Positions 7,953 through 16,831 of a stretch of DNA of 64,000 bases are shown here, in pieces. The notes beneath the pieces were generated by a model that made no database searches, had not been told where the DNA came from, and worked only from the letters and a program-made list of their open reading frames with translations. A program made the translations under genes and the position numbers. Origin of the DNA: Streptomyces sp. DG2A-72 (GTDB taxonomy: Bacteria; Actinomycetota; Actinomycetes; Streptomycetales; Streptomycetaceae); NCBI RefSeq assembly GCF_030499575.1, contig NZ_JASTLC010000001.1, positions 744,001 through 808,000 on the forward strand. The letters are read 5' to 3'. Within the stretch, counting starts at the first letter, position 1; each line of letters opens with the position of its first letter.

Positions 7953-9272
7953 ATGCAGTTCACGATGCGCCGCCGCTTCGTGGCCACGTCGCTCGCCGTT
8001 GCCCTCGGTGCCGCCACGCTCGCCGCCTGCAGCTCCGACTCCGAGAACAAGGACTCGGCCGACTCCGGGCGGGTCTCCCTGACCTACTGGGCCTGGGCCC
8101 CGGGTACGGACAAGGCCGCCGAGATCTGGAACAAGAAGAACCCCGACATCCAGGTCACGGTGAGGGAACAGGCCTCCGGCGACGACCTGGTCACCAAGGT
8201 CATCACGGCGGCCAAGGCCAACAAGACCCCTGACCTGGTGCAGGCCGAGTACCAGGCGATACCCACCCTGGTCAGCAACGACGTCCTCGCCGACATCGCG
8301 GACGAGGTGAAGGACGCCGAGGACAAGTTCGCCCCCGGCATCTGGCAGCAGGTCACACTCGGCACCGACAGCGCCTTCGCGGTCCCCCAGGACTCCGGGC
8401 CGCTGATGTTCTACTACCGCGAGGACCTCTTCAAGAAGTACGGCCTGACCGTCCCCGCCACCTGGGACGAGTTCGCGGAGACCGCCCGCAAGCTGAAGAA
8501 GGAGGACCCCTCCAAGGCGCTCACCACCTTCTCCTCCAACGACTCGGGTCTCTTCGCGGGCCTCGCCCAGCAGGCCGGTGCGAAGTGGTGGACCGCCGAG
8601 GGCCAGAAGTGGAAGGTCGCCATCGACGACGCGGCCACCAAGAAGGTCGCCGACTTCTGGGGCGGACTGGTCGAGGAGGGCGCCATCGACAACCAGCCCA
8701 TGTACACCCCGGCCTGGAACAAGGCGCTCAACACCGGCAAGCAGATCGCCTGGGTCAGTGCGGTCTGGGCCCCCGGCACGCTGACCACCGGTGCCCCGGA
8801 CACCGCGGGCAAGTGGGCGATGGCCCCGCTGCCGCAGTGGAGCAAGGGTGAGAACGCCACCGGCAGCTGGGGCGGCTCCTCCACCGGAGTCACCACCAAC
8901 TCGAAGCACAAGGAGGCCGCGGCCAAGTTCGCCACCTGGCTGAACACGGACCAGGAGGCCATCGCCGCCATGGCGGAGGACGGCAGCATCTACCCGGCCG
9001 CCACGGCCGCCCAAACCAGTGACGCGCTGTCCAAGGCCCCGGACTTCTTCTCCAACCAGCCGGACTTCTACGCCAAGGCCGCCGAGATCACGAAGACCAC
9101 GGCACCCTCCGCCTGGGGCCCCAACGTCAACGTCGCGTACACGACCTTCAAGGACGCCTTCGGCAAGGCCGCCAAGGCCAAGAGCAAGGACAGTTTCACG
9201 TCCGCGCTGACCGCCATGCAGGACGACACCGTCGCCGACATGAAGAAGCAGGGCTTCGAGGTCGCCGAGTGA
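7953..9272 (+). CDS. Sugar ABC transporter substrate-binding lipoprotein
   Basis: 439-residue family-1 extracellular solute-binding protein. Seen: Tat-like or Sec signal with MRRRF and hydrophobic stretch, lipobox LAAC with the modified Cys at 26, then a two-lobed binding protein fold (LTYWAWAPGTDKAAEIWNKK, MFYYREDLFKKYGL, WGGSSTGVTTNSKHKEAAAK). ATG at 7953 has GGGAGA at proper distance; longer frames upstream are not coding. First gene of a binding protein-permease-permease-LacI operon opposite beta-galactosidase, so the ligand is probably beta-galacto-oligosaccharides from galactan. No ATPase is encoded, as usual for Streptomyces sugar importers that share MsiK. Confidence 0.93.
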   Translation: MQFTMRRRFVATSLAVALGAATLAACSSDSENKDSADSGRVSLTYWAWAPGTDKAAEIWNKKNPDIQVTVREQASGDDLVTKVITAAKANKTPDLVQAEYQAIPTLVSNDVLADIADEVKDAEDKFAPGIWQQVTLGTDSAFAVPQDSGPLMFYYREDLFKKYGLTVPATWDEFAETARKLKKEDPSKALTTFSSNDSGLFAGLAQQAGAKWWTAEGQKWKVAIDDAATKKVADFWGGLVEEGAIDNQPMYTPAWNKALNTGKQIAWVSAVWAPGTLTTGAPDTAGKWAMAPLPQWSKGENATGSWGGSSTGVTTNSKHKEAAAKFATWLNTDQEAIAAMAEDGSIYPAATAAQTSDALSKAPDFFSNQPDFYAKAAEITKTTAPSAWGPNVNVAYTTFKDAFGKAAKAKSKDSFTSALTAMQDDTVADMKKQGFEVAE

Positions 9273-10246
9273 TGTCCGGCACCACCGAGAACACCGGCAA
9301 GGTGGCGCACGGCTCCGGCCGTGCGCCCCGCACCCGCGCCACCGGTGGAGGCGTACGGCGCGCCCCGTACGTCTTCCTCCTCCCCGCCGTCGTCCTGTTC
9401 CTGCTGTTCTTCGTCCTGCCCATCGGCTACGCGCTCTACCTCAGCGTCCGCAAGGTCGAGGTCAAGGGTCTGGGCCTGGGCTCCGGGGCCCGCAGCGAGG
9501 TGTGGGCGGGGCTGTCCAACTACACCGCCGCCCTCTCCGACTCCGAGCTCATCGACGGCGCCCTGCGCGTCCTCGGGTACGGCGCGATCGTCGTCCCCGT
9601 CATGCTGGGCCTGGCGCTGCTCTTCGCGCTGATGCTGGACGCCGACCGGGTGCGGCTCACCACGTTCACCCGGCTCGCGATCTTCCTGCCGTACGCCCTC
9701 CCGGGGGTGATCGCGGCGCTGCTGTGGGGGTTCCTCTACCTGCCGAGCGTCAGCCCGTTCTACTTCCTGCTCGACAAGGCGGGCCTGCCCCAGCCGGACC
9801 TGCTGGACGGCGGACCGCTGTTCATCGCGCTGTCGAACATCGCGATCTGGGGCGGCACCGGATTCAACATGATCGTCATCTACACCGCGCTGAGGTCCAT
9901 CCCGGCCGAGGTGTACGAGGCGGCGAAGCTGGACGGCTGCTCCCAGGTGCAGATCGCGTTGCGGATCAAGATCCCGATGGTGACACCCTCCCTGGTGCTC
10001 ACCTTCTTCTTCTCGATCATCGCGACGCTGCAGGTGTTCTCCGAGCCGACCACCCTCAAGCCGCTGACCAACTCCGTCTCCACCACCTGGAGTCCGCTGA
10101 TGAAGGTGTACCAGGACGCCTTCGGCAACAACGACATCCACTCGGCCGCCGCCCAGGCCGTGATCATCGCCGTCGCCACCCTCGTCCTGTCCTTCGGATT
10201 CCTGCGCGTCGCGAACGCCCGCTCCAAGCAGGAGGAAGCCCGATGA
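9269..10246 (+). CDS. Sugar ABC transporter permease (MalF type)
   Basis: 325-residue membrane protein with six or more helices (first about residues 32-55, VFLLPAVVLFLLFFVLPIGY). The cytoplasmic EAA loop is visible as EVYEAAKLDGCSQVQIALRI, which docks to the ATPase. Start overlaps the binding-protein stop; both GTG at 9269 and ATG at 9272 are possible. Second gene of the importer operon; forms a heterodimer with the following permease. Confidence 0.93.
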   Translation: MMSGTTENTGKVAHGSGRAPRTRATGGGVRRAPYVFLLPAVVLFLLFFVLPIGYALYLSVRKVEVKGLGLGSGARSEVWAGLSNYTAALSDSELIDGALRVLGYGAIVVPVMLGLALLFALMLDADRVRLTTFTRLAIFLPYALPGVIAALLWGFLYLPSVSPFYFLLDKAGLPQPDLLDGGPLFIALSNIAIWGGTGFNMIVIYTALRSIPAEVYEAAKLDGCSQVQIALRIKIPMVTPSLVLTFFFSIIATLQVFSEPTTLKPLTNSVSTTWSPLMKVYQDAFGNNDIHSAAAQAVIIAVATLVLSFGFLRVANARSKQEEAR

Positions 10247-11145
10247 GCACTCTTGCCGTCCGGAAGGCCGCCCCGGCGGCCGATACCTCGCCGGGCACCC
10301 AGAGGCCGCCGCTGCGCCGCCGTATCGCCGTCGTTCCCACCCTCGTCCTGCTGCTCGGGGCCATGTACTGCCTGCTGCCGGTCACCTGGGTGATCATGGC
10401 CGCCACCAAGTCGGGCACGGAGCTGTTCTCCACCTTCACCCTGCTGCCGGGCACGGGCCTCGCCGACAACCTCGCGGATCTGAACGCCTACCGCGACGGC
10501 GTCTACTGGCAGTGGATGGGCAACTCGGCCCTCTACGCGGGGCTGGGCGCGCTGCTGTCGACCGCGGTCTCCGCCGTCTCCGGCTACGCCCTCGCCGTCT
10601 ACCGCTTCCGCGGCCGTGAGACCGTCTTCAACATCATGCTCGCGGGCGTGCTGATGCCGCCGGTCGTCCTCGCCATCCCGCAGTACCTGCTGCTCGCCAA
10701 GACCGGCCTGACGGACTCCTACGTCTCCGTGCTACTGCCACTGATCCTCTCCCCGTACGGGGTCTACCTGGGTCGTATCTACGCGACCGCGGCCGTACCC
10801 GCCGACATGGTGGAGGCGGGGCGCGTCGACGGGGCCGGAGAGTGGCGAATCTTCGCGCGGATCGGGCTGCCGATGATGGTGCCCGGACTGGTGACGATCT
10901 TCCTGTTCCAGTTCGTGGCGATCTGGAACAACTTCCTGCTGCCGTACATCATGCTGAGCGACGACGAGAAGTTCCCCATGACCCTCGGGCTGTTCACGCT
11001 GCTCGCCCAAGGCCACAGCGAGCCCACGCGCTACACCCTGGTGATCACGGGCTCGCTGCTCGCGATCATCCCCCTCATCGCCTTGTTCCTGGTCATCCAG
11101 CGGTTCTGGAACCTCGACCTGCTGTCCGGAGCCGTAAAGTCATGA
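10243..11145 (+). CDS. Sugar ABC transporter permease (MalG type)
   Basis: 300-residue partner permease with about six helices. The EAA motif is degenerate but recognisable (DMVEAGRVDGAGEWRIFARI). The ATG at 10243 overlaps the upstream stop (ATGA) and is preceded by GGAGGA. The C-terminal VIQRFWNLDLLSGAVKS resembles other MalG-like carbohydrate permeases. Requires an external ATPase such as MsiK. Confidence 0.93.
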   Translation: MSTLAVRKAAPAADTSPGTQRPPLRRRIAVVPTLVLLLGAMYCLLPVTWVIMAATKSGTELFSTFTLLPGTGLADNLADLNAYRDGVYWQWMGNSALYAGLGALLSTAVSAVSGYALAVYRFRGRETVFNIMLAGVLMPPVVLAIPQYLLLAKTGLTDSYVSVLLPLILSPYGVYLGRIYATAAVPADMVEAGRVDGAGEWRIFARIGLPMMVPGLVTIFLFQFVAIWNNFLLPYIMLSDDEKFPMTLGLFTLLAQGHSEPTRYTLVITGSLLAIIPLIALFLVIQRFWNLDLLSGAVKS

Positions 11146-12173
11146 CCATGAGCAACACCGGGGGTCGGCGCAAGCCGCCGACCATTCACGACGTGGCGCG
11201 CGTGGCGGGAGTCTCCCGGGGCACCGTGTCTCGCGTGCTCAACGGCGGCCACTACGTCAGCCCGGCGGCGCAGGAATCTGTCAACGCCGCGATCCGCAAG
11301 ACAGGTTACGTCGTCAACCGGCACGCCCGTTCGCTGATCACGGGGCGTTCGGACTCGATCGGCTTTCTGCTGACGGAGCCGCAGGAGAAGCTCTTCGAGG
11401 ACCCCAACTTCAATGTTCTGCTGCGGTGTTGCACCCAGGCGCTGGCCTCGCACGACATTCCGCTGCTGCTGATGCTGGCAGGGACGGAGGCCGAGCGGCG
11501 CCGGATCACGCGGTACATCACGGCCGGTCACGTCGACGGGGTGCTGGTGGTGTCCAGCCACTCCGCCGACCCGGTCGCCGAGCAACTGCACGAGGCGGGG
11601 GTGCCCCTCGTGCAGTGCGGCAAGCCCATGGGGCGCGGCTCCAAGGTGAGCTACGTGGCGGCGGACGACCGGGACGGCGCCCGCGACATGATGCGCCACC
11701 TGCTGTCGCTGGGCCGCCGCCGTATCGGCGTGGTGAACGGCCCGATGGACACCCCGGGCGGTGTCGATCGCCTCGCCGGCTACAAGGAGGTGCTCACGGA
11801 AGCGGGCCTGGAGATCGACGAGCGGCTCATCGTCTCCGGCGACTGGGGCCGGGCAAGCGGCGAGGCGGGCGCCGAGCGGCTGCTGGCGCAGGCCCCGGAC
11901 ATGGACGCCGTGTTCGTGGCCTCCGACCTGATGGCGCAGGGCGCCCTGACGGCACTGCGCCGAGCGGGCCGCAGGGTCCCCGAGGACGTGTCCGTGGGCG
12001 GCTTCGACGACTCCACGGCCGCGACGGAGTCCACCCCCGCCCTCACCACGATCCGCCAGCCCTACGACCGCATCAGCAGCGAGATGGTGCGCGTGCTGCT
12101 GGCCCAGATCGGGGGCGAGGACCCGGCGGCGGTGATCCTGCCGACGGAGCTGGTGAAGCGGGAGTCCACGTAA
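11142..12173 (+). CDS. LacI-family transcriptional regulator of the galactoside locus
   Basis: 343-residue repressor. N-terminal LacI HTH (about residues 12-60: TIHDVARVAGVSRGTVSRVL, then the hinge YVVNRHARSL) and a periplasmic-binding-like sensor domain (GFDDSTAATESTPALTTIRQ near 285). The ATG overlaps the permease stop (ATGA); a second ATG two codons on is equally possible. As the last gene of the importer operon it probably binds the palindrome at 7850-7865 and controls both the operon and the divergent beta-galactosidase, released by an imported galactoside. Confidence 0.92.
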   Translation: MTMSNTGGRRKPPTIHDVARVAGVSRGTVSRVLNGGHYVSPAAQESVNAAIRKTGYVVNRHARSLITGRSDSIGFLLTEPQEKLFEDPNFNVLLRCCTQALASHDIPLLLMLAGTEAERRRITRYITAGHVDGVLVVSSHSADPVAEQLHEAGVPLVQCGKPMGRGSKVSYVAADDRDGARDMMRHLLSLGRRRIGVVNGPMDTPGGVDRLAGYKEVLTEAGLEIDERLIVSGDWGRASGEAGAERLLAQAPDMDAVFVASDLMAQGALTALRRAGRRVPEDVSVGGFDDSTAATESTPALTTIRQPYDRISSEMVRVLLAQIGGEDPAAVILPTELVKREST

Positions 12174-12307
12174 CGGCGCAGCGGAGCAACCGGTCAGGAT
12201 CCAAGAAGCCACCCGCCGCCCCCCGCCCTAGCGTGAAATCAGCGCCGCAACCCCTCGGCGCGAACCCGGCGCGAGTCGTCGGGTCACGCTTCACCAAGGA
12301 GTCCGCC

Positions 12308-12655
12308 ATGACCGCCGGTGTCAACACGATCATCTACCCCGTCAAGGACATCACCCGGGCCAAAGCCCTGTTCAGCGCCCTGCTGGAGGTGGAGCCGTAC
12401 GCCGACGAGCCCTACTACGTCGGCTTCAAGGCCGCCGGCCAGGACGTCGGCCTCGACCCGAACGGGCACGCCAAGGGCATGACCGGACCGGTGCCGTACT
12501 GGACCGTGACCGACATCCGGGCCCGTCTCGCGGCCCTGCTGGACGCCGGTGCGGAGCTGCTCCAGGACGTCAAGGACGTCGGCGGCGGGCGGCTCATCGC
12601 CTTCGTGAAGGACGCGGACGGGAACCTGGTCGGGCTCCTTCAGGATCCTGCCTGA
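12308..12655 (+). CDS. VOC-superfamily (glyoxalase-like) protein
   Basis: 115-residue single-domain vicinal-oxygen-chelate protein of the glyoxalase/bleomycin-resistance/dioxygenase superfamily. Seen: N-terminal VNTIIYPVKDITRAKALFSA (first beta-alpha unit) and C-terminal IAFVKDADGNLVGLLQDP, where other members carry a metal-binding Glu; here that position is Gly/Leu, so a classical metal-dependent activity is doubtful. ATG follows AAGGAG. It precedes a MarR regulator by 54 nt in the same direction. Function unknown. Confidence 0.82.
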   Translation: MTAGVNTIIYPVKDITRAKALFSALLEVEPYADEPYYVGFKAAGQDVGLDPNGHAKGMTGPVPYWTVTDIRARLAALLDAGAELLQDVKDVGGGRLIAFVKDADGNLVGLLQDPA

Positions 12656-12683
12656 GCCGTCTTCGAGTGCCGTTCACGTGTTC

Positions 12684-12695
12684 ATGCATGTGCAT
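12684..12695. promoter_or_regulatory. ATGCA-N2-TGCAT palindrome, possible MarR operator
   Basis: Two 5-bp inverted arms separated by TG lie 13 nt before the MarR start codon. MarR proteins often repress their own genes from such sites. A further TGCA half-site follows at about 12706. Prediction only. Confidence 0.35.
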
Positions 12696-12708
12696 TAACA
12701 TTGGGTGC

Positions 12709-13098
12709 ATGGCAGTCGACACGGCCGAGGCCCGGCTCGAGGAACGCTGGCGGGACATCCTGTCGGTACACGCACGCACGATGTGCGAGATCGACCGGGT
12801 GCTGCACCCGCACGGGCTGGGGGCGAGCGATTTCGAGGTCCTCGACATCCTCGCCTCCGCCTCGCCCGACGAGGGCGACCAGTGCCGGGTGCAGAACCTC
12901 GTCGGCCGGGTCCATCTCAGCCAGAGCGCACTGTCCCGGCTCATCGGCCGGTTGGAGAAGGACGGCCTGGTGGAGCGCTCGATGTGCGTGGAGGACCGGC
13001 GCGGCGTCTGGGTCGCCCTGACCGGCAAGGGCCGCGACCTGCACGCGGAGGTGCTGCCGTTGCAGCGGGCGGTGCTGGGCCGGATGCTGGGCGGCTGA
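12709..13098 (+). CDS. MarR-family transcriptional regulator
   Basis: 129-residue winged-helix regulator. Seen: dimerisation helix TAEARLEERWRDILSVHART, recognition helix region LSQSALSRLIGRLEKDGLVE and the wing ERSMCVEDRRGVWVALTGKG with the MarR DxR signature. The ATG at 12709 is the natural start, since a longer frame begins with an improbable Cys-rich stretch. MarR proteins sense phenolics, antibiotics or oxidants; the neighbour VOC protein is a plausible target. No strong Shine-Dalgarno, possibly leaderless. Confidence 0.88.
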   Translation: MAVDTAEARLEERWRDILSVHARTMCEIDRVLHPHGLGASDFEVLDILASASPDEGDQCRVQNLVGRVHLSQSALSRLIGRLEKDGLVERSMCVEDRRGVWVALTGKGRDLHAEVLPLQRAVLGRMLGG

Positions 13099-13204
13099 GG
13101 CACGGGCCGGTGCGTGCGGCCGACCCCCACGCGGGGGGGATGTCGCCGATGGCGTACGTGAGCGCGGTGCGGCTGCAGCGTGTCCATGGTCAGCTGCGTG
13201 CCCA

Positions 13205-13375
13205 AGCGCTCTGCTCGAAGTGCCGCGATGGGCCGTCGTGGGTCCGCGTGCTTGAACCGCAGCCCCCCGAGGAAGCCTGCGGCACCATCGTGGCTGGTCG
13301 CGCCCGCGCGGCGGAGCCGCATATTGACACAGCCCCGCGCCCCTTCAAGGCGCTGCGGCTGCTCCCCCTCCGATA
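13205..13375 (+). repeat. Dispersed Streptomyces-type intergenic repeat, copy 1
   Basis: Contains the block GCTGGTCGCGCCCGCGCGGC followed by GGAGCCGCATATTGACACAG and CCCCGCGCCCCTT. Two further copies with nearly identical blocks occur at about 57278-57395 and 59356-59485, all in the same orientation. It occupies the gap between the MarR gene and the SseB-like gene (convergent ends) and contains several small hairpins (GCGCCCCTTCAAGGCGC). No coding function seen. Confidence 0.7.
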
Positions 13376-13398
13376 CGCAGTGGCCGGCCCCGCCCCAC

Positions 13399-13800
13399 TC
13401 ACCCGCGCGGGCGGGCCAGCAGGGTGCGTACTCCCTCCGAGGTGAGCGTCAGCGGATGCCGGGAGGCCCCGTCGATGGTGAGGGCCAGATCGTCGGTGGG
13501 CCACTGTGCGGCGAGGGCGCCCAGCGGCACCAGCCGGTAGCGGGAGACGAACGGCAGCAGCCCGGCCAGCTCCGGTTCCGAGGTGAACACGGGCACGGTC
13601 GGTTCGCCTCCCGGGTGCTCGATGACCGGCAGCGCCACGGCGCCGGGATCGGTGGCGTCCTCGTCGCTGACGTCGTCGGGCACGGGCACGAGCACCTCGC
13701 TGCTCGCGAGCGCGTCCAGCGCCGCCGTGTCCTCGGTGTTCTGGGCCAGCACGTCCAGCGCGCGCTGGGCCGCGGTGGCGGGGGTGTGCGGTGTCTCCAT
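13399..13800 (-). CDS. SseB-like protein
   Basis: 133-residue acidic soluble protein resembling the SseB N-terminal domain. Seen: ALDVLAQNTEDTAALDALAS, a VLVPVPDD strand, VPVFTSEPELAGLLP and a C-terminal LALTIDGASRHPLTLTSEGV, the conserved pattern of actinobacterial SseB-domain proteins, some linked to type VII secretion. ATG at 13800 is preferred, with AGGGA upstream, over longer N-terminal variants. It lies 96 nt downstream of the broken acyl-CoA-dehydrogenase-like gene. Role unknown. Confidence 0.72.
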   Translation of the reverse strand: METPHTPATAAQRALDVLAQNTEDTAALDALASSEVLVPVPDDVSDEDATDPGAVALPVIEHPGGEPTVPVFTSEPELAGLLPFVSRYRLVPLGALAAQWPTDDLALTIDGASRHPLTLTSEGVRTLLARPRG

Positions 13801-13896
13801 GGCAGATTCCCTGGTAGCGGCGGTCGTACGTGCCTGTTCGGAAGAGATGCGGGCCCTGCTCGCGTACCCCATCCGGAGCAGCGCATTCATCCGGGA

Positions 13897-15138
13897 TCAG
13901 GGGATCAGCGGGATGTGGTCCGAAGGCAGGCCGAGGCGGTCGCAGCCGACCCGGCGGTACAGCGGCTCGGCCATGCTCGGGCCCACATGTGTCCAGTACG
14001 TGGCCGCGTCCCGGAAGTAGCGCTGCATCCGCTCGCCGTCGCGGGCGTGCCGGGAGCCGGCCGTGCGGAAGAGGATGCCCTGGAGCACGTCCCAGACCAT
14101 GCGTCCGGCGTTCAGGAACATCAGCGCGAGCCGGTTGTCCTCGGCCACGGTGAAAGGGGCCTCGCCGGTGGCGTTGCGACGGCAGGTCTCCATCCAGTCC
14201 TCGGCCGTGCGCCGCAGCGCCGCCTCGGCCGTGTGGACGACGCCGAGCGCCTCGCCCAAGTGCCGCTGGTAGTCGTGGAGTTCGGACCGGGTGCGGTCGG
14301 GTTCCAGGGCGAGGGCACGGGCGGCGAGGATCCGGGCGTACTCGTCGGCGGCGGCGTACGCGGTGCCGACCATGATGGCGGCCAGCTCTCCGTGGAAGAA
14401 GCTCGGCGCGCGCCCGGCGTACATGGGGTTGCCGTGCAGGCGTGATCCTGTGCTGCCGCCCTCCACCGGCAGGTCGAGCAGGCTCGCCTCGATCGTGCAG
14501 TACGCGGGGATGCGGGCCTGTTACATGTGGATGCTGTTGGATCCGCTGCCGCGCAGGCCGAGCACGCCGTACCAGTCGTCCAGGACCGTCCACACCGAGC
14601 GCGGGGCGACGAACAGCACCGGCGGTCCCGGCGGGTCGCCGGGCTTCTCGGGGGCGCGCAGGGTCTGGCCGACGTAGTGCGTGGAGTAGGGCGCGCCTGA
14701 GGAGTACGGCCAGGTGCCGTCGAGGACGATCCGGCCGTCGCCGTCGGGCTGTGCGACCCCGATGGGCAGGACCGTGGAGGCCGCCCGGAAGTCGCCGTCG
14801 GTGCCGAAGATCTCGTCCTGCGCCTTCTCCTCGAAGACCGAGGCAACCTGGAGGACGTGTGCGGCGGTGAGGGACAGGGCCCAGCCGGTGGAGGGGCAGC
14901 CGCGGGCGATCTCGGTGACCACGCGGTAGAACACGGGCAGGGCGAACTCGTAGCCGCCGTACCGCCGCGGCTGGAGGATCCGGTAGAAGCCGGCCCGCAG
15001 GAAGTCGTCGTGGGTGTCCTTGGGGTAGTGCGTCAACCGTTCGGTCTCCGGCTGGCGTTCGAGCAGCGCGGGCCGGAGCGCTGCGGCCCGTTCGATGATG
15101 TCGCGTTCGGTCAGTCCGGGTTCGGGAGCGACGATCAC
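13897..15138 (-). pseudogene. Acyl-CoA-dehydrogenase-like flavin monooxygenase with premature stop
   Basis: A 413-codon gene of the acyl-CoA dehydrogenase/HsaA-like hydroxylase family (FAD- or FMN-linked) interrupted by one in-frame TAA at 14521-14523. Before it: ALRPALLERQPETERLTHYP, then ARGCPSTGWALSLTAAHVLQ and GLRGSGSNSIHM. After it, in the same frame: ARIPAYCTIEASLLDLPVEG and FFHGELAAIMVGTAYAAADE through to the natural stop. The expected residue at the stop is probably Glu (GAA to TAA, one base). GTG at 15138 follows AGGAGG. Either a recent null allele or a base error. Divergent from the encapsulin operon. Confidence 0.82.
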
Positions 15139-15404
15139 GGTGCCTCCTGAGGTGTGGGGCCTGTCCGTTCGTGACGCGATATGAGCGATTGAACACGGCA
15201 AGTGGTCCGGGGTACCGACCGGATACCGCCAACTAGGTGCGCGTGGGGGGAATCCGGGGTGGTGCGGGGGCACTTGGGCCTGGGGCGTGCCTCGTGCGCC
15301 GCTCAACGGCATCACTCGACGGGGCCGGTCACGGGTAGCTGTAGCCGCGGAATCTGACAGTCCGCACATGGACTGTCACTCATGGCGACACGAGAGAAGG
15401 AACC
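15139..15404. promoter_or_regulatory. Divergent promoter region of encapsulin operon with perfect 9-bp inverted repeat
   Basis: Intergenic region between the monooxygenase-like pseudogene and the encapsulin gene. At 15355-15378 it carries TGACAGTCC-gcacat-GGACTGTCA, a perfect 9-bp inverted repeat ending 26 nt before the shell-gene ATG. It could be an operator or a 5'-leader hairpin. No recognised regulator gene is adjacent. Confidence 0.6.
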
Positions 15405-16826
15405 ATGTCGGTCGAGACCGATATCGCGCCCCCGGCGGACGCAGCGGAACGAGAGCAGCAGAGCCTCGGGACCGCCGCCGCGCGGAACCTCGCGACCACG
15501 ACCAAGTCCGTACCGCAGATGCAGGAGATCAGCTCCCGATGGCTGACCCGCATGCTGCCGTGGGTGCACGTGCCGGGCGGCACCTACCGCGTCAACCGGC
15601 GCCTGACCTGCACGATCGGCGACGGACGGGTTTCGTTCGTCAAGACGGGAGCGCAGGTCAGGGTCGTCCCGGCGGAGCTGTGCGAACTCCCGTTGCTGCG
15701 GGGCTTCTCGGACGGTGACGCCCTGGGCGCGCTGGCGGAGCGGTTCGAGCAGCGGGAGTACGCCGCAGGTCAGGTCCTGGTGACGGCCGGCGGTCCGGCC
15801 GACCATGTGTACCTCGTCGCGCACGGCAAGGTGGAGCAGCTCGGTGAGGGCCCCTACGGCGGTGAGGCCGTCGTAGGTCTGCTCGCGGACGGGGACACCT
15901 TCGGCGGCCATGTGCTCGCCGGAGCGGACGGCACCTGGGACTTCACGGCGCGCGCGGCGACGGCCGCCACCGTGCTGGCGCTGCCGCGCTCGGCGTACGA
16001 GGCGGTGGCGGGCCGGCACGAGGAGTTGCACGCCCATGTCCAGCAGGCTGGATCGGACCACGGCAGGCCCACCAACCGCTCCGGCGAGGCGGCCATCGCG
16101 CTCAGCTCCGGGCACGTGGGCGAACCGGACCTGCCGCGCACCTTCGTCGACTACGAACTCGCCCCGCGCGAGTACGAGTTGAGCGTGGCGCAGACGGTGC
16201 TGCGCGTGCACACGCGCGTGGCCGATCTCTACAACCAGCCGATGAACCAGACGGAGCAGCAACTCCGGCTGACCGTCGAGGCGTTGCGCGAGCGCCAGGA
16301 GTACGAGCTGGTCAACAACCGGGACTTCGGGCTGCTGCACAACGCGGACTACGGCCAGCGGATCTCCACCCACTCCGGCCCGCCCACCCCGGACGACCTG
16401 GACGAGCTGCTGAGCATGCGGCGCGGGACACGTTTCCTGTTCGCGCATCCGCGGGCGATCGCCGCGTTCGGCCGTGAGTGCAACAAGCGCGGCGTCTACT
16501 TCAGCAGCGTCGACTTCAATGGTCACCGTCTGCCCGCATGGCGCGGGGTGCCGATCCTGCCGTGCGGCAAGATCCCGGTGAGTCAAACGCGCACGTCGAC
16601 GATCATCGCGATGCGCACCGGCGAGGAGGACCAGGGCGTGATCGGCCTGTTTCAGACGGGGCTCCCGGACGAGATCGAGCCTGGCCTGAACGCGCGGTTC
16701 ATGGGCGTCAACGAGCAGGCCGTCATCGCCTACCTGGTCAGCACGTACTTCTCGGCGGCGGTGCTGGTGCCGGACGCGCTCGGCCTGCTGGAGAACGTCG
16801 AGGTCTCCCGCCCGAGCGGGAGCTGA
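15405..16826 (+). CDS. Family 2B encapsulin shell protein (EshA-like, with cNMP-binding insertion)
   Basis: 473-residue shell protein of family 2B encapsulins, formerly called EshA or Crp-like. Seen: encapsulin N-arm and HK97-fold parts ([20 protein letters not shown]), an inserted cyclic-nucleotide-binding-like domain at about residues 100-215 ([40 protein letters not shown]), then the rest of the HK97 fold ([60 protein letters not shown]). Family 2B shells form large icosahedral cages around terpene cyclases. First gene of a three-gene operon; ATG preceded by AGAGAAGG. Whether the insertion binds nucleotide cannot be told from sequence. Confidence 0.93.
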   Translation: MSVETDIAPPADAAEREQQSLGTAAARNLATTTKSVPQMQEISSRWLTRMLPWVHVPGGTYRVNRRLTCTIGDGRVSFVKTGAQVRVVPAELCELPLLRGFSDGDALGALAERFEQREYAAGQVLVTAGGPADHVYLVAHGKVEQLGEGPYGGEAVVGLLADGDTFGGHVLAGADGTWDFTARAATAATVLALPRSAYEAVAGRHEELHAHVQQAGSDHGRPTNRSGEAAIALSSGHVGEPDLPRTFVDYELAPREYELSVAQTVLRVHTRVADLYNQPMNQTEQQLRLTVEALRERQEYELVNNRDFGLLHNADYGQRISTHSGPPTPDDLDELLSMRRGTRFLFAHPRAIAAFGRECNKRGVYFSSVDFNGHRLPAWRGVPILPCGKIPVSQTRTSTIIAMRTGEEDQGVIGLFQTGLPDEIEPGLNARFMGVNEQAVIAYLVSTYFSAAVLVPDALGLLENVEVSRPSGS

Positions 16827-16831
16827 CGCCG

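Noticed and set aside
15405..16826. Interpreting the first encapsulin-operon gene as a Crp-type transcription factor
   Set aside because: It has a cNMP-like insertion but no C-terminal helix-turn-helix. The rest matches the encapsulin HK97 shell fold and the operon context.
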